Counted from the stretch's first letter, positions 27,159 to 36,871 are shown. The stretch is 64,000 nucleotides of DNA from Aeromonas salmonicida subsp. salmonicida (GCF_001643305.1 NZ_LSGW01000068.1:1-64000), one strand, 5' to 3'. Made by a program: numbers and translations. Notes: a model not told the origin generated them from the letters alone.

Positions 27159-28628
27159 TCAGGGCTCCTCAGTTGCATTGATCGAGGCAGGTAGCAGCAG
27201 CTCGTTAAGCTGGGCGATCAGCAGTTCCATCTCGGTCGGCAGCAGGGTAGCCATATTGAGCAGCACCTTCTGCTGGCGCACGGTGGCAATGACCGGGACG
27301 GGGAGTTCGCGCAGGGCATCGAGCAGCTGCTGGGCAGGGCGCGGGTCGGTGCATTCGAGCGCTGGCGCCGGGTAGAACTCGTCCGGCAAGGTGCCGCCGC
27401 CCACCACCAGCTGGGCGGGGACGGGCACAAAGCAGCCGGGCAGGGCGGCCATCAGCTGATCGGCCCGTGTCTGCATAGCGGCAGGGTTGCTCAAGGTGCG
27501 CTGGGCAATGCCCTCACCACTGGGGGATTTGTTGAGCTTGTGGATGAGCAGGCGTTCCAGCAGGGAGTAGACGATGCGGCTCGGGCGGAAGGTGCGCATC
27601 ATGGGGTGCTTTTCCAGCCGCTTGATAAGGTCGCTGCGGCCACTGATGATGCCCGATTGCGGGCCACCCAGCAGTTTGTCGCCTGAGTAGCAGACCAGAT
27701 CCGCCCCCGCCTTGATGTACTGGCGCACCGAGGTTTCATCCGGTGCAAACTCTTCGGTGGTCAAGCCCGACCCCTGATCCACCGCCAGCACTACATGTTC
27801 GGGCAGGGCGCGGGCCACCTCGCCGATATCGGGGGATTCGGTAAAGCCGCGAATGGCGAAATTGGATCTGTGCACCATCAGCACCAGCGCGGTCTGATCG
27901 CTGATGGCATCGAGGTAATCTTTGGCGGTAGTGATATTGGTGGTGCCCACCTCCACCAGTTTGGCGCCGGAGAGGGCCAGAATGTCGGGGATGCGAAAGC
28001 CGCCGCCAATCTGGATCTGCTCGCCGCGCGAGACGATCACCTCGCGCCCCTTGGCCACCTCTTGTAGCAGCAAAAAGAGCGAGGCGGCGTTGTTGTTGAC
28101 CACCAGCGAATCCTCGGCCTGGGTGAGGCAACGGAGCAGGGGGGCGATCAGCCCCTTGCGCCCGCCGCGCTTGCCGGTGGCGAGATCCAGCTCCAGATTG
28201 TTGTATCCGGTGTTGAGGTCGCGCACCTCGTCCCACAGCTCGCTGCTTAGCGGCGAGCGCCCCAGATTGGTATGCACCAGGGTGCCGGTGGCGTTGATCA
28301 CCCGGGTCTGGCGTTGGCGCAGCAGCAGCTGGCAACGCTTGGCAATCAGCGCCTCAAGGTGCTCGGGGGTAACCCCGTGCTGGCGAAACGCCTCGCTCTG
28401 GCGCAGTTCGCTCAGAACATCGCGCACCGCCTGGGTCACCAGCGGGCGGCTCAGTGCATCGATGTAACCGGCGAGAAAAGGTTGCTGCAGCAGTTGTTCC
28501 ACTTGTGGCAGACGGCGCGCTTGTTGCTGGCTGGGCTGTGGCTGTGAATCTGGCAGTGAATCGTCGGCAGTGGGACGTGCTTCGGGCTGGCTGTGGGCGA
28601 TGGCTGGCGCGTGAGACGGGTTCGGCAT
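27159..28628 (-). CDS. selA: L-seryl-tRNA(Sec) selenium transferase
   Basis: About 489 residues; a PLP enzyme converting Ser-tRNA(Sec) to Sec-tRNA(Sec) with selenophosphate. The PLP lysine lies in CYSGDKLLGGPQSG. Other landmarks are HTNLGRSPLS, VNNNAASLFLLL and EIGGGFRIPD-like QIGGGFRIPD. ATG 28628 is chosen; a GTG at 28664 would add 12 residues, and the Ser/Pro/Gln-rich first 40 residues leave the exact start uncertain. First gene of the sel-hyp operon, downstream of selC. Confidence 0.94.
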   Translation of the reverse strand: MPNPSHAPAIAHSQPEARPTADDSLPDSQPQPSQQQARRLPQVEQLLQQPFLAGYIDALSRPLVTQAVRDVLSELRQSEAFRQHGVTPEHLEALIAKRCQLLLRQRQTRVINATGTLVHTNLGRSPLSSELWDEVRDLNTGYNNLELDLATGKRGGRKGLIAPLLRCLTQAEDSLVVNNNAASLFLLLQEVAKGREVIVSRGEQIQIGGGFRIPDILALSGAKLVEVGTTNITTAKDYLDAISDQTALVLMVHRSNFAIRGFTESPDIGEVARALPEHVVLAVDQGSGLTTEEFAPDETSVRQYIKAGADLVCYSGDKLLGGPQSGIISGRSDLIKRLEKHPMMRTFRPSRIVYSLLERLLIHKLNKSPSGEGIAQRTLSNPAAMQTRADQLMAALPGCFVPVPAQLVVGGGTLPDEFYPAPALECTDPRPAQQLLDALRELPVPVIATVRQQKVLLNMATLLPTEMELLIAQLNELLLPASINATEEP

Positions 28629-28895
28629 GGGATTACCAGGGCAGTGCGTGGGTTTGGCATGCACACAGCTTCGCCGATAGAGAGGCCGAGTTGACGGGTT
28701 ATTTCAGTGCTGGCTGGTTACTGATTCTTGCAAATATCGCGCATAAATTAATGATGAATTTCTGCTGATAAATTAATTATTGGCCAGAACGACAACCTGT
28801 GGTCGGATTATATTGGCAAGCGGCAAGCACCGTTTTTAAACAAGCATCAACCGGCTTTGAAATGTGGTTGATTCGACTTGTCCAATATATGTAAT
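28629..28895. other. Leader between selC and selA
   Basis: About 270 bases with no supported gene. On the minus strand a TATAAT lies at 28807-28812 (reverse), but no good -35 pairs with it. Transcription of selA could start here or read through from tRNA-Sec, as no terminator is visible between them. No sigma-54 element with GG-N10-GC spacing was found here. Confidence 0.4.
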
Positions 28896-28987
28896 TGGCG
28901 GAAGAGGCAGGAATCGAACCTGCCAAAGCCTTCTCGGCTCACATCGGTTTTGAAGACCGAGGAGGCCACCAGACCCCATCAACTTCC
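28896..28987 (-). tRNA. selC: tRNA-Sec (anticodon UCA)
   Basis: About 92 nt with encoded CCA on the minus strand. The anticodon loop CTTCAAA carries TCA, reading UGA. A six-pair D stem (GGGGTC/GGCCTC) and long variable arm (AGCC/GGCT) are typical of bacterial tRNA-Sec. T arm GCAGG-TTCGATT-CCTGC. The acceptor starts GGAAG and ends CTTCC-G-CCA, but bases 6-8 (TTG) do not pair cleanly with the matching 3' bases, unlike the eight-pair stem of E. coli. Confidence 0.92.
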
Positions 28988-28999
28988 GTAACGGCCGCC

Positions 29000-29028
29000 A
29001 TTTTGTGGCAAATTTATGTGACTGGCAA
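29000..29028 (-). promoter_or_regulatory. Predicted promoter of selC
   Basis: On the minus strand TTGCCA (29028-29023) and CAAAAT (29005-29000) are 17 bases apart. The start would fall near 28993, a few bases before the tRNA 5' end. Confidence 0.6.
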
Positions 29029-29114
29029 CGCTTTTTTTGTCATAAAAAATCGAGGGTTAGCGATTTTTTGAAAAATTCAAAGAACCTTGTTTTATATCAA
29101 GTTCAGCACAATTA

Positions 29115-29142
29115 GCCCGATGTTTTTAATTTAACATCGGGC
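29115..29142 (-). terminator. Hairpin at the end of the hyc operon
   Basis: GCCCGATGTT and AACATCGGGC form a ten-pair stem about 60 bases past the hycI stop. The following T tract is weak on the minus strand, so termination efficiency is uncertain. Confidence 0.5.
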
Positions 29143-29200
29143 CTCAATCACATTGTCGGAACCCTTGGTCAATAACGGTCGTTAACAACTCGATAAATAG

Positions 29201-29692
29201 TTATCGCTCGGCGTTGGTAATATTCCACTGGTCCAGTCGTTCTATTAACAAGCTGGTATCCTTGGCGGCATCAAGATGCTGATAAAGATAATCCATCGCC
29301 TCGCTTACCATCTCGGTCATCGGGAAGGAGAACGCGACAATGGCCGGTTGTACCCCGACAAAAATCACCTCGGGAACAAAGGTCTTGAGCTCGTCGATCA
29401 GGAAATTGAGCGGCATATTGTGGGTCGAGAAGATAAACATCTCGGCGATGGTTTCGGGGGGGATCACCTGCAGGGTGCCCGCCTTCTCGCCGATCTCGGC
29501 GGCATCTACCAGTACCACCCGCGCCGGTTGCAGCTCCCGCACCTTGTAGACCATATTTTCCGGCGCTATGCCGCCGTCGATGTGGATCCAGCCGGGCAGG
29601 GGGGCGGCTTGCAGCTTGTCCGCCAGATAAGGGCCGGCACCGTCGTCCCCCATCATGGCATTGCCTACGGTCAACACGAGATTGCAGCCCAT
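29201..29692 (-). CDS. hycI: Hydrogenase-3 maturation protease
   Basis: A 163-residue endopeptidase that removes the C-terminal tail of HycE. The N terminus VLTVGNAMMGDDGAG has the Asp/Glu position of the HybD/HycI fold, and LVDAAEIGEKAG and STHNMPLNF carry the other expected metal-contact residues (Asp, His). Last gene of hycBCDEFGHI; start abuts the hycH stop. Confidence 0.94.
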   Translation of the reverse strand: MGCNLVLTVGNAMMGDDGAGPYLADKLQAAPLPGWIHIDGGIAPENMVYKVRELQPARVVLVDAAEIGEKAGTLQVIPPETIAEMFIFSTHNMPLNFLIDELKTFVPEVIFVGVQPAIVAFSFPMTEMVSEAMDYLYQHLDAAKDTSLLIERLDQWNITNAER

Positions 29693-30105
29693 CAGCGGCT
29701 CCTTACCATCAGGTACATATGGGGATCGTTATAGAGAGCGGTGAGCTGATCCATAAAGGTGTTGGTCCAGCCCAGCTGCAGCTCATCCAGCACATTGTCG
29801 GCTTTGCGCAACCGATCGAAAGCGCAGGCCAGCATATGGCAGTGCTCCCGATAGATGGTGATCTCGCCAAAGGTGAGAAACCCCTCCATCTTGCGGCGGG
29901 CCTCGCTGCCGGCTGGCAGCTTGGCCACCCAGTCGCGATAACCCGTTAGCGGGCAGACCAGATCGGCACTGAGGCAGTCAACAATGCCGAGGTGATGGCC
30001 GATGGCGAGGCTGTAGTACATCACCTCTTTGGCTTCTTCCGGCACATCGAACTGCTCGTCGACAAACTTGCGCGAAAGGCGGTAGAAGAAAACTTGGTCA
30101 GCCAT
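29692..30105 (-). CDS. hycH: Formate hydrogenlyase maturation protein HycH
   Basis: A 137-residue HycH-family protein, required in E. coli for hydrogenase-3 maturation though its exact role is unclear. Recognisable core: [28 protein letters not shown] and [12 protein letters not shown] 30105 overlaps the hycG stop by eight bases; the longer frame to 30225 is hycG in another frame. Shares its last base with the hycI start. Confidence 0.9.
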   Translation of the reverse strand: MADQVFFYRLSRKFVDEQFDVPEEAKEVMYYSLAIGHHLGIVDCLSADLVCPLTGYRDWVAKLPAGSEARRKMEGFLTFGEITIYREHCHMLACAFDRLRKADNVLDELQLGWTNTFMDQLTALYNDPHMYLMVRSR

Positions 30106-30913
30106 GCACAGCCTCTCCCTTGCCTGCTGCCCGGTTGAGGCAGGCGTTGGCCAGGTTGTTGACGATCTCCGACAGGCGCGGGTCGTCGTGCTGATCGAGG
30201 TAGCTCTGGATGCGCAGATCCACATCCTGCTGGGTCGCCCCTTCGAGCAGCGCCATAAACTCGTCGGCGATGATCTGTCCCTGACGGTAACCGGCCATGC
30301 GGCGCGCTTCGCGCTCGATCATCACCCGGATTTCATTGGGGATGCCGGTGTGGCGCAGCTCGATCCGCTCACCCGGTTGCACCTCGTGGCTGGTGGCGGT
30401 CAGTTTCTGCTCAAGCAGACCGAGCGCCACGGCAAAGCCGTAGATGGTGGCGGCAGGCGTGGGCGGGCAGCCCGGGATATAGACATCCACCGGCACGATT
30501 TTGTCGGTGCCGCCCCAGACGCAGTAGAGATCGTGGAAGATGCCGCCGTCACAGCCGCAGGCGCCGTAGGCGATGCAGATCTTGGGATCGGGGGCCGCTT
30601 CATAGGCGCGCAGGGCAGGCACCCGCATCGCCCGGGTTACCGCGCCGGTAAAGAGCAGGATGTCGGCGTGGCGGGGGGAGGCGACCACCTTGATGCCGAA
30701 GCGCTCGGCATCGAACAGCGGGGTGATGGTGGCGAAGATCTCGATCTCGCAGGCGTTGCAGCCGCCGCAATCGACCCGATAGACATAGGCCGAGCGGCGA
30801 ATGTCTTTGAGCAGGGTCTTCTTGAGTTTGGTGATCTCGGGATCCTGTGCCAGCGGCACGGCGCGGGTATGGGCATGGCCGACAACCGGTTCTATGCCTT
30901 TGATCTTGCTCAT
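30098..30913 (-). CDS. hycG: Hydrogenase-3 small subunit
   Basis: A 271-residue NuoB-like [4Fe-4S] subunit that partners HycE on the cytoplasmic face of the membrane. Cluster ligands lie in [25 protein letters not shown] and [10 protein letters not shown]. Nearly identical in its core to E. coli HycG/HyfI. ATG 30913 overlaps the hycF stop by one base (TGATG). The C-terminal region is longer than in HycG (255 residues). Confidence 0.94.
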   Translation of the reverse strand: MSKIKGIEPVVGHAHTRAVPLAQDPEITKLKKTLLKDIRRSAYVYRVDCGGCNACEIEIFATITPLFDAERFGIKVVASPRHADILLFTGAVTRAMRVPALRAYEAAPDPKICIAYGACGCDGGIFHDLYCVWGGTDKIVPVDVYIPGCPPTPAATIYGFAVALGLLEQKLTATSHEVQPGERIELRHTGIPNEIRVMIEREARRMAGYRQGQIIADEFMALLEGATQQDVDLRIQSYLDQHDDPRLSEIVNNLANACLNRAAGKGEAVHG

Positions 30914-31470
30914 CACATCCACTCCTGTTGTGTGGTAATCGGTGCGGCAATCGGTGTGGTCATGGCTGAGTCAGGCTGGCTCAGCATGCTCTGTTTTCGT
31001 TTGCAGTCGGGGCAGTGGTGCAGGCGCTCCGGGGTCGCCAGCGGCGTGCCCGCCTGCTTGAGGGTGTCCTCCACCAGTGCCACCAGCTTGCTCGGGGCAA
31101 AGTAGGTGCCGCACAGAGTGCAGGGGGCCAGCGCGAAGCGGGCCTCCTCATAGAGATCGGCCTTGTTGGTCACCGCCAGCTCGAACTCGGGGGAGAGGGC
31201 GATGGCGTGGGTCGGGCAGACCTCCTCGCAGCGGCCGCAGAAGATGCAGCGGGCCATGGAGATCTCCCAGCGCAGCTCGCCGGTCTCCATATCGACTTCC
31301 ATCACCAGCGCGTTGGCCGGGCAGGCCTTGGTGCAGGCGGCGCAGGCGATGCACTGATCCGCCTGATATTTGGGTTTGCCGCGAAAATCCCGGTTCACAT
31401 CAATGGGTGCGAAGGGGTACTTGGCGGTCGGTGTGCCAGCCTTGAGGATGGTCTTGAACAGCTTGATCAT
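30913..31470 (-). CDS. hycF: Formate hydrogenlyase ferredoxin subunit
   Basis: A 185-residue NuoI-like protein with two [4Fe-4S] motifs, [12 protein letters not shown] and [12 protein letters not shown], and a C-terminal pair CTLC...CPDC. Carries electrons from HycB toward HycG/HycE. The C-terminal extension [13 protein letters not shown]... has no motif I recognise. Confidence 0.93.
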   Translation of the reverse strand: MIKLFKTILKAGTPTAKYPFAPIDVNRDFRGKPKYQADQCIACAACTKACPANALVMEVDMETGELRWEISMARCIFCGRCEEVCPTHAIALSPEFELAVTNKADLYEEARFALAPCTLCGTYFAPSKLVALVEDTLKQAGTPLATPERLHHCPDCKRKQSMLSQPDSAMTTPIAAPITTQQEWM

Positions 31471-31479
31471 GATGACCCC

Positions 31480-33198
31480 TTACTTGAGCGGAGAGTTTTT
31501 GCGGTCGATACCGTAGCGCTCGATCTCCTTGTAGGAGACCACGGTGGACTTGCCCTTCTTGGGGTCGACCAGGGTGACCCGATCGGTACAGGAGTAGCAG
31601 GGATCCAGACTGCCGATGATCAGCGGCGCATCGGCGACGGTATTGCCGCGCAACATGTAACGCAGAGCAGGCCAGTTGGCGTAGGTGGCGGCGCGGCAGC
31701 GCCAGCGGAACAGCTTCTGGTTATCCCCCGTCATGCTCCAGTGGACATTCTCGCCACGGGGCGCTTCGGTAAAGCCCAGCGCAAACTTGCCCGGCTGATA
31801 GGTGAAGCCTTCGGTCAAAAGCGGCCCTTCCGGCAGGTGCTCAAGGCCAAACTCAATCATGTCGAGGGAGTCGTAGAGCTCGTGGATGCGCACCAGCACC
31901 CGGGATTGCACGTCGCAACCGGCCAGGGTCTGGATCTCCATCGGCAGCTCGCGATAGGCGGCAAAGTCGTGGACCCGGCGTACGTCACGCTTGAAGCCGC
32001 TGGCCCGCACCATGGGGCCGACGCAGCTGAAATCGCGGGCGATTTGCGGATCGAGGCGGCCTATCCCCACCAGACGGGAGGTGATGTTGGCGGTGTCGAG
32101 CAGCATGGCCACCAGGGGTTTGAGCTCATCACGCAGTTCCCGCACCAGCTGGGCACCCTTGATGCGATCTTCCTTGAAGATGTCGCGGCGCACCCCGCCA
32201 ATCAGGTTGAGGCCGTAGGTCTTGCGGGCGCCGGTCAGCAGCTCGGCCAGGGTCATGGATTTCTCCCGCACCCGGAAGAACTGCATAAAGCCGGTGTCGA
32301 AACCGGTGAAGTGGCTCGACAGCCCGATGTTGAGGATGTGGCTGTGCAGGCGCTCCACCTCCAGCAGCACGGCGCGGATCATCTTGGCCCGCTCGGGCAC
32401 CTTAATGCCCATGGCGTTCTCCACCGAGGTGGTGTAGGCGACGCTGTGGGTAAAGCCGCAGATGCCGCAGACCCGGTCGGTCAGGAAGGCCACTTCGTTG
32501 TAGCCCATGCGGGTTTCCGCCAGCTTCTCCATGCCGCGATGGACATAGAAGAGGCGGTAGTCGGCATCGATGATGTCTTCCCCATCGACAAACAGGCGAA
32601 AGTGCCCCGGCTCGTCCGAGGTGATGTGCAGCGGGCCCACCGGCACGATGCGGTTGGCCTCATTGCCCAGCTCATTGACGAAGGGGTAGGTCTCGGTGTC
32701 TGTGGTGGGCATCGGGCGCTGGCGGTAATCCATGGCATCTTTGCGCAGCGGGTGGATATCCTCCGGCCAGTCATCCGGCAGCACCAGACGGCGTTCGTCC
32801 GGCAGGCCGACGGCGCGCAGGCCGTACATGTCGCGGATCTCCCGCTCGCCCCACACCGCCGCCGGAATGGTCGGGGTGATGGAGGGGTACTCCTGCGAGG
32901 TGGCTTCGACCAGCACCTTGACGGTGATCCAGCTCTTGGTGTCGCCCTCCATGGAGAAGACGTGGTAGACGGCGAAGTGGCCGTTGAGGCTGCGCTCGTC
33001 ATTGGCAAACGAAACCGAGAGCCAGCCTCCCTGCTTGTGGAAGATCAGGCTGGTGAGGGCCACCAGGCTGGTGGGCTTGACGGTCAGGGTGGCCTGATCG
33101 GCGGTCTGCCACTGCTCGTCGATGATGGCGTGGGGCAGTTGCTGTCGCAGTTGCTGGATATAGTCGCAACCGATGCGATCCGAAATGGCGATGGTCAT
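31480..33198 (-). CDS. hycE: Hydrogenase-3 large subunit precursor
   Basis: A 572-residue fusion of a NuoC-like N-terminal domain (about 1-165) and a NuoD-like [NiFe] catalytic domain. Nickel ligands: RVCGICGFTH and DPCYSCTDR. HycI is expected to cut after the Arg of CTDR, removing a 32-residue tail ending RKNSPLK, the same tail length as in E. coli. This is the hydrogen-evolving subunit of formate hydrogenlyase, cytoplasmic and membrane-attached. Confidence 0.96.
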   Translation of the reverse strand: MTIAISDRIGCDYIQQLRQQLPHAIIDEQWQTADQATLTVKPTSLVALTSLIFHKQGGWLSVSFANDERSLNGHFAVYHVFSMEGDTKSWITVKVLVEATSQEYPSITPTIPAAVWGEREIRDMYGLRAVGLPDERRLVLPDDWPEDIHPLRKDAMDYRQRPMPTTDTETYPFVNELGNEANRIVPVGPLHITSDEPGHFRLFVDGEDIIDADYRLFYVHRGMEKLAETRMGYNEVAFLTDRVCGICGFTHSVAYTTSVENAMGIKVPERAKMIRAVLLEVERLHSHILNIGLSSHFTGFDTGFMQFFRVREKSMTLAELLTGARKTYGLNLIGGVRRDIFKEDRIKGAQLVRELRDELKPLVAMLLDTANITSRLVGIGRLDPQIARDFSCVGPMVRASGFKRDVRRVHDFAAYRELPMEIQTLAGCDVQSRVLVRIHELYDSLDMIEFGLEHLPEGPLLTEGFTYQPGKFALGFTEAPRGENVHWSMTGDNQKLFRWRCRAATYANWPALRYMLRGNTVADAPLIIGSLDPCYSCTDRVTLVDPKKGKSTVVSYKEIERYGIDRKNSPLK

Positions 33199-33277
33199 GC
33201 AGTTCTCACTTTATGTTCGGGAATGAGCAATCGGAAAAGGTGAAATCGAAAAAAGCAGCTGTGATGGCGGGCATGAG

Positions 33278-34231
33278 TTATACCCCGACCAGATAGGCGA
33301 GCAGCGCCAGCAGTGCCAGCCCCAAGCCATAGCGGGTGAGCTTGTGGGTGCGCACGAACTGGGTGCGGGCCATGGAGTTCTCGATGATGCCCGCAAGTCC
33401 AAATGCCACCAGCAGCTTGCAGAGCAGGATCAGGGTTGCCAGCGCCAGTGCGGGCAGGCTCCAGTTCGCCGCCTTGCCGAAAGGCAGGAAGATCACCAAA
33501 AAGAGCTGCACCACCACTAGCTGCTTGAGGCCCATGCTGAGCTTGAGCAGTGCGAGGCCCGCACCGGAGTACTCGGTGAGCGGCCCTTCCTGCAACTCCT
33601 GCTCGGCTTCGGCGCAGTCAAAGGGCAGCTTGCCCATCTCCACAAACACCGCGAAGGCGCAGGCGGCCCCCGCCAGCAGGGTGGCGATGGGCGCGGCCAG
33701 CGGCTGGGTCGCGACATAGCTGCTGATGTTGCCCAGATCCGAGCTGCCCACCATCATCGCCATGATGAAGCAGGCGAGCATCAGAATGGGCTCCACCAGA
33801 ATGCCTAAGGTCAGCTCGCGACGGGCACCGATACCTGCAAACATGCTGCCGCTGTCGAGCCCCGCCAGAGAGAAGAAGAAGCGGAAGATGGCGAACAGGT
33901 AGATGTCGGTGATGAGATCCCCGGCGATGGGAAAGGGGGACTCGTGGGTCAGGGTTGGCAGCGCCATCGCCACCAGCAAGAGGGCTGCGATCAGCAGCGC
34001 CGGCATCAGGTTGAAGATGATGCCGGCAGGCTCGGGGGTTACTTCCTGACGGCGCAGGAGCTTCCCGATATCCCGGTAATCCTGCAGCAGGCCCGGCCCC
34101 TGACGGGAGTGCATTTTGGCCCGCAGCACCCGGTTGAAACCGGTGGCCAGCGGCGCCAGCGCCAGCATGGCGATGGCCTGGGTCAGGGCGAGGGCAACCA
34201 TGCCCCAGCTCGGCATTTCAAGAACAGGCAT
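33278..34231 (-). CDS. hycD: Formate hydrogenlyase membrane subunit HycD
   Basis: A 317-residue NuoH-like membrane protein with about eight helices. Family segments: AKMHSRQGPGLLQDYRD near residue 40, the loop FAVFVEMGKLPFDCAEAEQELQEG, and RTHKLTRYGL at the end. Connects the soluble arm to HycC. The 79-base gap to hycE holds no gene. Confidence 0.94.
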   Translation of the reverse strand: MPVLEMPSWGMVALALTQAIAMLALAPLATGFNRVLRAKMHSRQGPGLLQDYRDIGKLLRRQEVTPEPAGIIFNLMPALLIAALLLVAMALPTLTHESPFPIAGDLITDIYLFAIFRFFFSLAGLDSGSMFAGIGARRELTLGILVEPILMLACFIMAMMVGSSDLGNISSYVATQPLAAPIATLLAGAACAFAVFVEMGKLPFDCAEAEQELQEGPLTEYSGAGLALLKLSMGLKQLVVVQLFLVIFLPFGKAANWSLPALALATLILLCKLLVAFGLAGIIENSMARTQFVRTHKLTRYGLGLALLALLAYLVGV

Positions 34232-34232
34232 A

Positions 34233-36116
34233 TCAGACTCCTACAGCCATCAGGATAAAGAGCGCCAGCACCAGGCCGTGCAAGAGCCAGCCAGCGGCAG
34301 AGGGAGACGCGCTCACCCCGTGCAGGGCGGTGGCCAGATCGAGCTGCGGCTGTTTGCGATAGAGCGGGGCGCAGAGCTGGCGCAGGGTATGGGTGACACC
34401 GCCGGAGGTGAGGCTCATGCGCTCCTCGTAGGCGTAACCACAGGCCCAGGGGGTACCGGCGTGACGACGACCGAGCTTGGGCCCCTTGAAGATGGCCACG
34501 ACCAGCAGCGGGATCAGGAACAGCCCCAGCAGGGTGATGGCAATCACCGGTGGGGAGAGGATCGCCTGTGAGCTGTCGAGCGGCAGCAGGGTGGCGCCAG
34601 TGGCCACGCTCATCTGGCCCATAAGGTGAGAAGAGACGAGGGCCTGACCGTAGCCGCTGACAAAGGGGGCAATCCAGGGGGCGCCCAGACCCAGCACCAG
34701 ACAGACGGCGGCCAGCAGCAGGGTGCCTGCCACCATGGCATTGGGTACTTCGCGGGCCTGACTCGCTTTTTCGCTCCGCGGTGCGCCGCAGAAGCAGATG
34801 CCATACACCTTGACGAAACACATCACCGCCATGGCGCCGGTCACCGCCAGCATCACCACCGCCAGCGGGGCCACCACAGAGGTGCCGAGCTTGGTCATGG
34901 AAAGTAAGGCCTGATAGATAAACCACTCGCTGACAAAGCCGTTGAGGGGCGGCAGCGCCGAGATGGCCATGGCACCGATGAGGAACGCCAGCGCGGTCCA
35001 GGGCATCAGCTTGGCGAGGCCACCCATCTTGTCCATGTCACGGGTGTGCAGGCGGAACATCACAGATCCGGTGCCCATAAAGAGCAGGCTCTTGAAGATG
35101 GCGTGGTTGAGCAGGTGATAGAGCGCGCCGAGCAGCCCCAGCACCACCAGTGCCGGTTGCTGGTTGGCGATGCCGATCATGCCGATCCCCATCCCCATCA
35201 GGATGATGCCGATGTTCTCCACCGTGTGGTAGGCGAGCAGCCGCTTGAGATCGTGCTCGGCCAGCGCAAACAGCACCCCGAGCACTGCCGAGCAGGCACC
35301 AAAGATCAGCACCATGTAGCCCCACCAGAGCTGGCTGGCGCCGAGAAAATCGATGCTGACCCGCAAAATGCCGAACAGACCCAGCTTCACCATCACGCCA
35401 GACATCAGCGCCGAAATATGGGAGGGGGCGACGGGCTCGGCTACTGGCAGCCAGCCGTGCAGCGGCACGAAACCGGCGCGCAGGCCAAAGCCGCAGAAGC
35501 TGAGCAGGAACACCAGGGATGCCAATCCGCCCGCCAGATGGTGCTCACGCAGCGCGGCGAACTCCAGCGAGCCAGACTCGCGGCAGAGCAGCCAGAAGGC
35601 AACCAGCACCAGCGCCATGCCGATATGGTTCATCACCAGATAAAGGCGGCTCTGTTTGGTAGCATCCGTATTGGTCTTGACCAGCCAGTAGGTGGTGAGG
35701 GTCACCAGCTCGTAGCAGAGCAAAAAGCCCAATGCGTTGTCGGCCAGCACCATGCCCACCATGGCGAACAGGAAGAGGTTCATTAGCACGCCAATGGCCA
35801 CATCCCCCTTGCCCTGATATTCGCGGATATAGGCAAAGGAGTAGAGGGAGACAGCCAAGCCCACAAGCGTGATCACCAGCAGCATCAGGGCTGCCAACAT
35901 ATCCAGATGCACCGAGCCCAGCAGCCAGAGCTGGCCGTCGATGGTTGCATCTTGGGCCAGCGCCTTGATGGCGGCAACAACACCGACGAGCGAGCCCAGC
36001 AGGGCGAAGCCACTATTGAGACGGTTTGCCAGCCAAGGCTGCTTTTGCAGCATCAGACCGGCGGCAGCGCCCAGCAAAAAGAGCAGGAGCGTGCCCATAA
36101 CAAGGGGGGACAACAT
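34233..36116 (-). CDS. hycC: Formate hydrogenlyase antiporter-like subunit HycC
   Basis: A 627-residue NuoL/MrpD-like protein with about 14 or more helices. Conserved proton-antiporter segments include CYELVTLTTYWLVKT (channel Glu), GLRAGFVPLHGWLPVAEP (Lys/His region) and LLAYHTVENIGIILMG. It may couple hydrogen evolution to ion movement. Shares one base with hycB. Confidence 0.94.
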   Translation of the reverse strand: MLSPLVMGTLLLFLLGAAAGLMLQKQPWLANRLNSGFALLGSLVGVVAAIKALAQDATIDGQLWLLGSVHLDMLAALMLLVITLVGLAVSLYSFAYIREYQGKGDVAIGVLMNLFLFAMVGMVLADNALGFLLCYELVTLTTYWLVKTNTDATKQSRLYLVMNHIGMALVLVAFWLLCRESGSLEFAALREHHLAGGLASLVFLLSFCGFGLRAGFVPLHGWLPVAEPVAPSHISALMSGVMVKLGLFGILRVSIDFLGASQLWWGYMVLIFGACSAVLGVLFALAEHDLKRLLAYHTVENIGIILMGMGIGMIGIANQQPALVVLGLLGALYHLLNHAIFKSLLFMGTGSVMFRLHTRDMDKMGGLAKLMPWTALAFLIGAMAISALPPLNGFVSEWFIYQALLSMTKLGTSVVAPLAVVMLAVTGAMAVMCFVKVYGICFCGAPRSEKASQAREVPNAMVAGTLLLAAVCLVLGLGAPWIAPFVSGYGQALVSSHLMGQMSVATGATLLPLDSSQAILSPPVIAITLLGLFLIPLLVVAIFKGPKLGRRHAGTPWACGYAYEERMSLTSGGVTHTLRQLCAPLYRKQPQLDLATALHGVSASPSAAGWLLHGLVLALFILMAVGV

Positions 36117-36811
36117 CAGTAGGATCCCTCAGTGATTGAAGCGTCGGGTGAAACCGGCGCAGTCGTGGCGGTCGAACAAGACGCGGTCGTGCAAGCAGAG
36201 GCCGAGAATGCGGGGGCACCTTGCGGGTGAGCATTGGCCGCTTGCAGGCGACGGTCGCGGGCGGCGTTGGCACAGGCCGTGTCGTTGACGATGCTCAGTG
36301 ACTGGGAGGGGCAGGCACTGACACAGGCGGGGCCTTCAGCGCGAAACTCGCAAAGGTCACATTTGACCGCAATGCTGCGCACGCCCGGCTCCCAGCTCAG
36401 CAGATCCTCGCCAAAGCAGCGCAGACCGGCGGAGGTGGAGGGGTTGCTGGAGCGGATGGAGCAGGGGATATAGGTGTCGTAGCTGTTGGCCATGGCTACC
36501 GGACGGCTGCCACCGCTCTGGATGGCGCCGAACGGGCAGGCCACTGCGCAGAGGTTGCAGCCGATGCAGAGCGACTCGTTGAGCTGCACGCAATCGCCGG
36601 TCTGGGCAATTGCCTCGACCGGGCACACCTTGATGCAGGGGGCATCGTCACAGTGACGGCACTGAACCGGCATGGTCGCCTGCTCGTGTCGCATAACGGT
36701 TAAACGGGGGGCTTGCTGCAAACCTTGCGCCTTGTGAACCGTGCTGCAGGCCGCCATACAGGTGCCACAGCCGATACACAGCTTGGGGTCAGCGATAACG
36801 AAGCGGTTCAT
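36116..36811 (-). CDS. hycB: Formate hydrogenlyase ferredoxin HycB
   Basis: A 231-residue polyferredoxin with four [4Fe-4S] motifs: CIGCGTCMAAC, CRHCDDAPCIKVCP, CIGCNLCAVACP and CDLCEFRAEGPACVSACP. It docks FdhF and passes formate electrons to HycF. The last 35 residues are Ser/Thr/Ala-rich (ACTTASCSTATTAP) and low in complexity. First gene of the operon: E. coli has the regulator hycA before it, absent here. Confidence 0.94.
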   Translation of the reverse strand: MNRFVIADPKLCIGCGTCMAACSTVHKAQGLQQAPRLTVMRHEQATMPVQCRHCDDAPCIKVCPVEAIAQTGDCVQLNESLCIGCNLCAVACPFGAIQSGGSRPVAMANSYDTYIPCSIRSSNPSTSAGLRCFGEDLLSWEPGVRSIAVKCDLCEFRAEGPACVSACPSQSLSIVNDTACANAARDRRLQAANAHPQGAPAFSASACTTASCSTATTAPVSPDASITEGSY

Positions 36812-36855
36812 AGCCTACCTTGTCGTGTCGCGAACGGAGAGAATAGGGGCAGGAT

Positions 36856-36871
36856 GGCAAAATGCGGGCCA
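36856..36871 (-). promoter_or_regulatory. Sigma-54 promoter of hycBCDEFGHI
   Basis: Read on the minus strand the site is TGGCCCGCATTTTGCC: GG (-24) and GC (-12) with exactly ten bases between, one change from TGGCAC-like consensus. It is about 45 bases before the hycB start. FhlA-dependent sigma-54 promoters drive hyc in E. coli. Confidence 0.85.

Noticed and set aside
31015..33243. 742-codon plus-strand open frame opposite hycE and hycF
   Set aside because: Shadow of GC-rich genes on the minus strand; its translation is low-complexity His/Gly/Gln-rich with no domain.
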